In this document: positions 63,386-64,000 of the stretch, piece after piece | Numbering within the stretch: position 1 is the first letter of the stretch | Layout: each line of letters begins with the position of its first letter | Source: Citrobacter gillenii | GTDB taxonomy: Bacteria > Pseudomonadota > Gammaproteobacteria > Enterobacterales > Enterobacteriaceae | Direction of reading: 5' to 3' | NCBI RefSeq assembly: GCF_013337685.1 | Contig: NZ_SUQN01000005.1 | Location: 1 to 64,000, forward strand | DNA length: 64,000 nt | Notes under the pieces: model-generated | Seen by the model: only the letters and a program-made list of their open reading frames with translations | Databases searched by the model: none | Told to the model about the DNA's origin: nothing | Position numbers and translations under genes: made by a program

Positions 63386-64000
63386 CTATGGGTTATTATT
63401 TGTGGGCATTTCACTGATGATATCGGCAAGTAAATTAAAAATTTCGCTGAATAATCGTTCGCAGAATGGGGCAATTAATGGCATTAATGCGGCCATTAAA
63501 GAAATACCTACCGTCAGGGTCAGCGGAAAGCCAATGACAAAAACGGAGAGCTGGGGAGCCATACGATTTAACAACCCGAGCGCGAGGTTGAGCGTGAGCA
63601 GCAGCGTCATCACCGGCAGCGCCAGCATCAGCCCGTTGAGAAATATTAAGCTGCCCGCGCGAGCAAGGGCGAGGAAGGCATTACTGTTTACCGGGTGACC
63701 GCCGATCGGCAGGGTATGAAACGTGTCTACCAGCAGTGAGATCAACCATAGGTGACCGTTAAAGGTCAAAAACAGCAGCATGGCAAGTAAATCCATCAGT
63801 CGTGCCAGCACGGGCATGTTCAGTCGACTGCCGGGGTCAAAGAATGTGGCGAAAGAAAGCCCCATTTGCAGGCCAATTAACTCACCGGCCGTACGCACAG
63901 CAGCAAATGCAAATTGCATGGTGAAGCCTAACGCAATACCGATCAGGATTTGCTGCATCGCCAACCATAATGCTGCGATGGAGAAAATTGGCACGTCATT
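63386..64000 (-). CDS. fliR: FliR, flagellar export apparatus protein (5' end beyond window)
   Basis: The last 205 codons of fliR; the frame stays open to the window edge and full FliR is about 261 aa. Multiple membrane helices and conserved [51 protein letters not shown]. FliR is part of the FliPQR gate of the flagellar type III exporter. The order fliR-rcsA matches E. coli. Confidence 0.95.
   Translation of the reverse strand, partial: NDVPIFSIAALWLAMQQILIGIALGFTMQFAFAAVRTAGELIGLQMGLSFATFFDPGSRLNMPVLARLMDLLAMLLFLTFNGHLWLISLLVDTFHTLPIGGHPVNSNAFLALARAGSLIFLNGLMLALPVMTLLLTLNLALGLLNRMAPQLSVFVIGFPLTLTVGISLMAALMPLIAPFCERLFSEIFNLLADIISEMPTNNNP

Overview
The window is enterobacterial chromosome carrying most of an integrative conjugative element (ICE). 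The right-hand part (about 43-64 kb) has the E. coli-like order fliR, rcsA, dsrB, yodD, dsrA, yodC, yedI, yedA, vsr, dcm, yedJ, porin, csp genes, serU, mtfA, tRNA-Asn. It also carries nac-cbl and an OmpS1/YedS-type porin beside a csp gene. This suggests Citrobacter or a close relative; the genus is an inference.

Layout. (1) 1-15.6 kb is accessory DNA: a heptanucleotide repeat array at the window edge, ArdC antirestriction, a lipoprotein, and a resistance-like locus. That locus holds an RND pump with its adaptor and outer-membrane factor, a Mig-14 homologue, a small membrane protein, an AdeRS-like two-component system, a MipA-type outer-membrane protein and a TupA-type ATP-grasp protein. A DUF2268 protease, HchA and a LuxR relic follow. 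(2) 15.9-33.3 kb is the conjugation module on the minus strand: CloDF13-type MobC and MobB, a hairpin-rich candidate oriT, a full VirB1-VirB11 type IV secretion system with EexN, and a control region (TraR/DksA zinc finger, DUF2857, AlpA). A plus-strand gene of unknown function sits inside the virB operon. (3) 33.4-41.4 kb is cargo: an unknown protein, a porin, a Tat-type amidase and, divergently, an MFS transporter with a FecBCD-type ABC importer. The divergent promoter region has two Zur-like palindromes and a Fur-like site. (4) An HPI/P4-type integrase lies beside the 3' end of tRNA-Asn, the presumed right end of the element; I found no left attachment copy in the window. (5) 43.1-51.5 kb, between two tRNA-Asn genes with near-identical flanks, holds nac, cbl, the decayed remains of a lipid/glycolipid cluster, a large ankyrin protein and a fragment of a second integrase. 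(6) 51.6-64 kb is core chromosome, including what looks like a decayed island at serU (integrase relic, csp genes, tRNA-Ser-like copy).

How it works together. The T4SS, relaxase, coupling protein and candidate oriT should transfer the element, with EexN for exclusion and ArdC for establishment. The pump/Mig-14 locus has arrays of 11-bp-spaced TTGAT-like repeats at four promoter regions, which suggests one OmpR-family regulator controls the locus. The Zur-like sites suggest the second cargo module responds to zinc shortage. These two regulons, the structured intergenic region at mobB, and the plus-strand gene inside the virB operon are the most promising new biology here.
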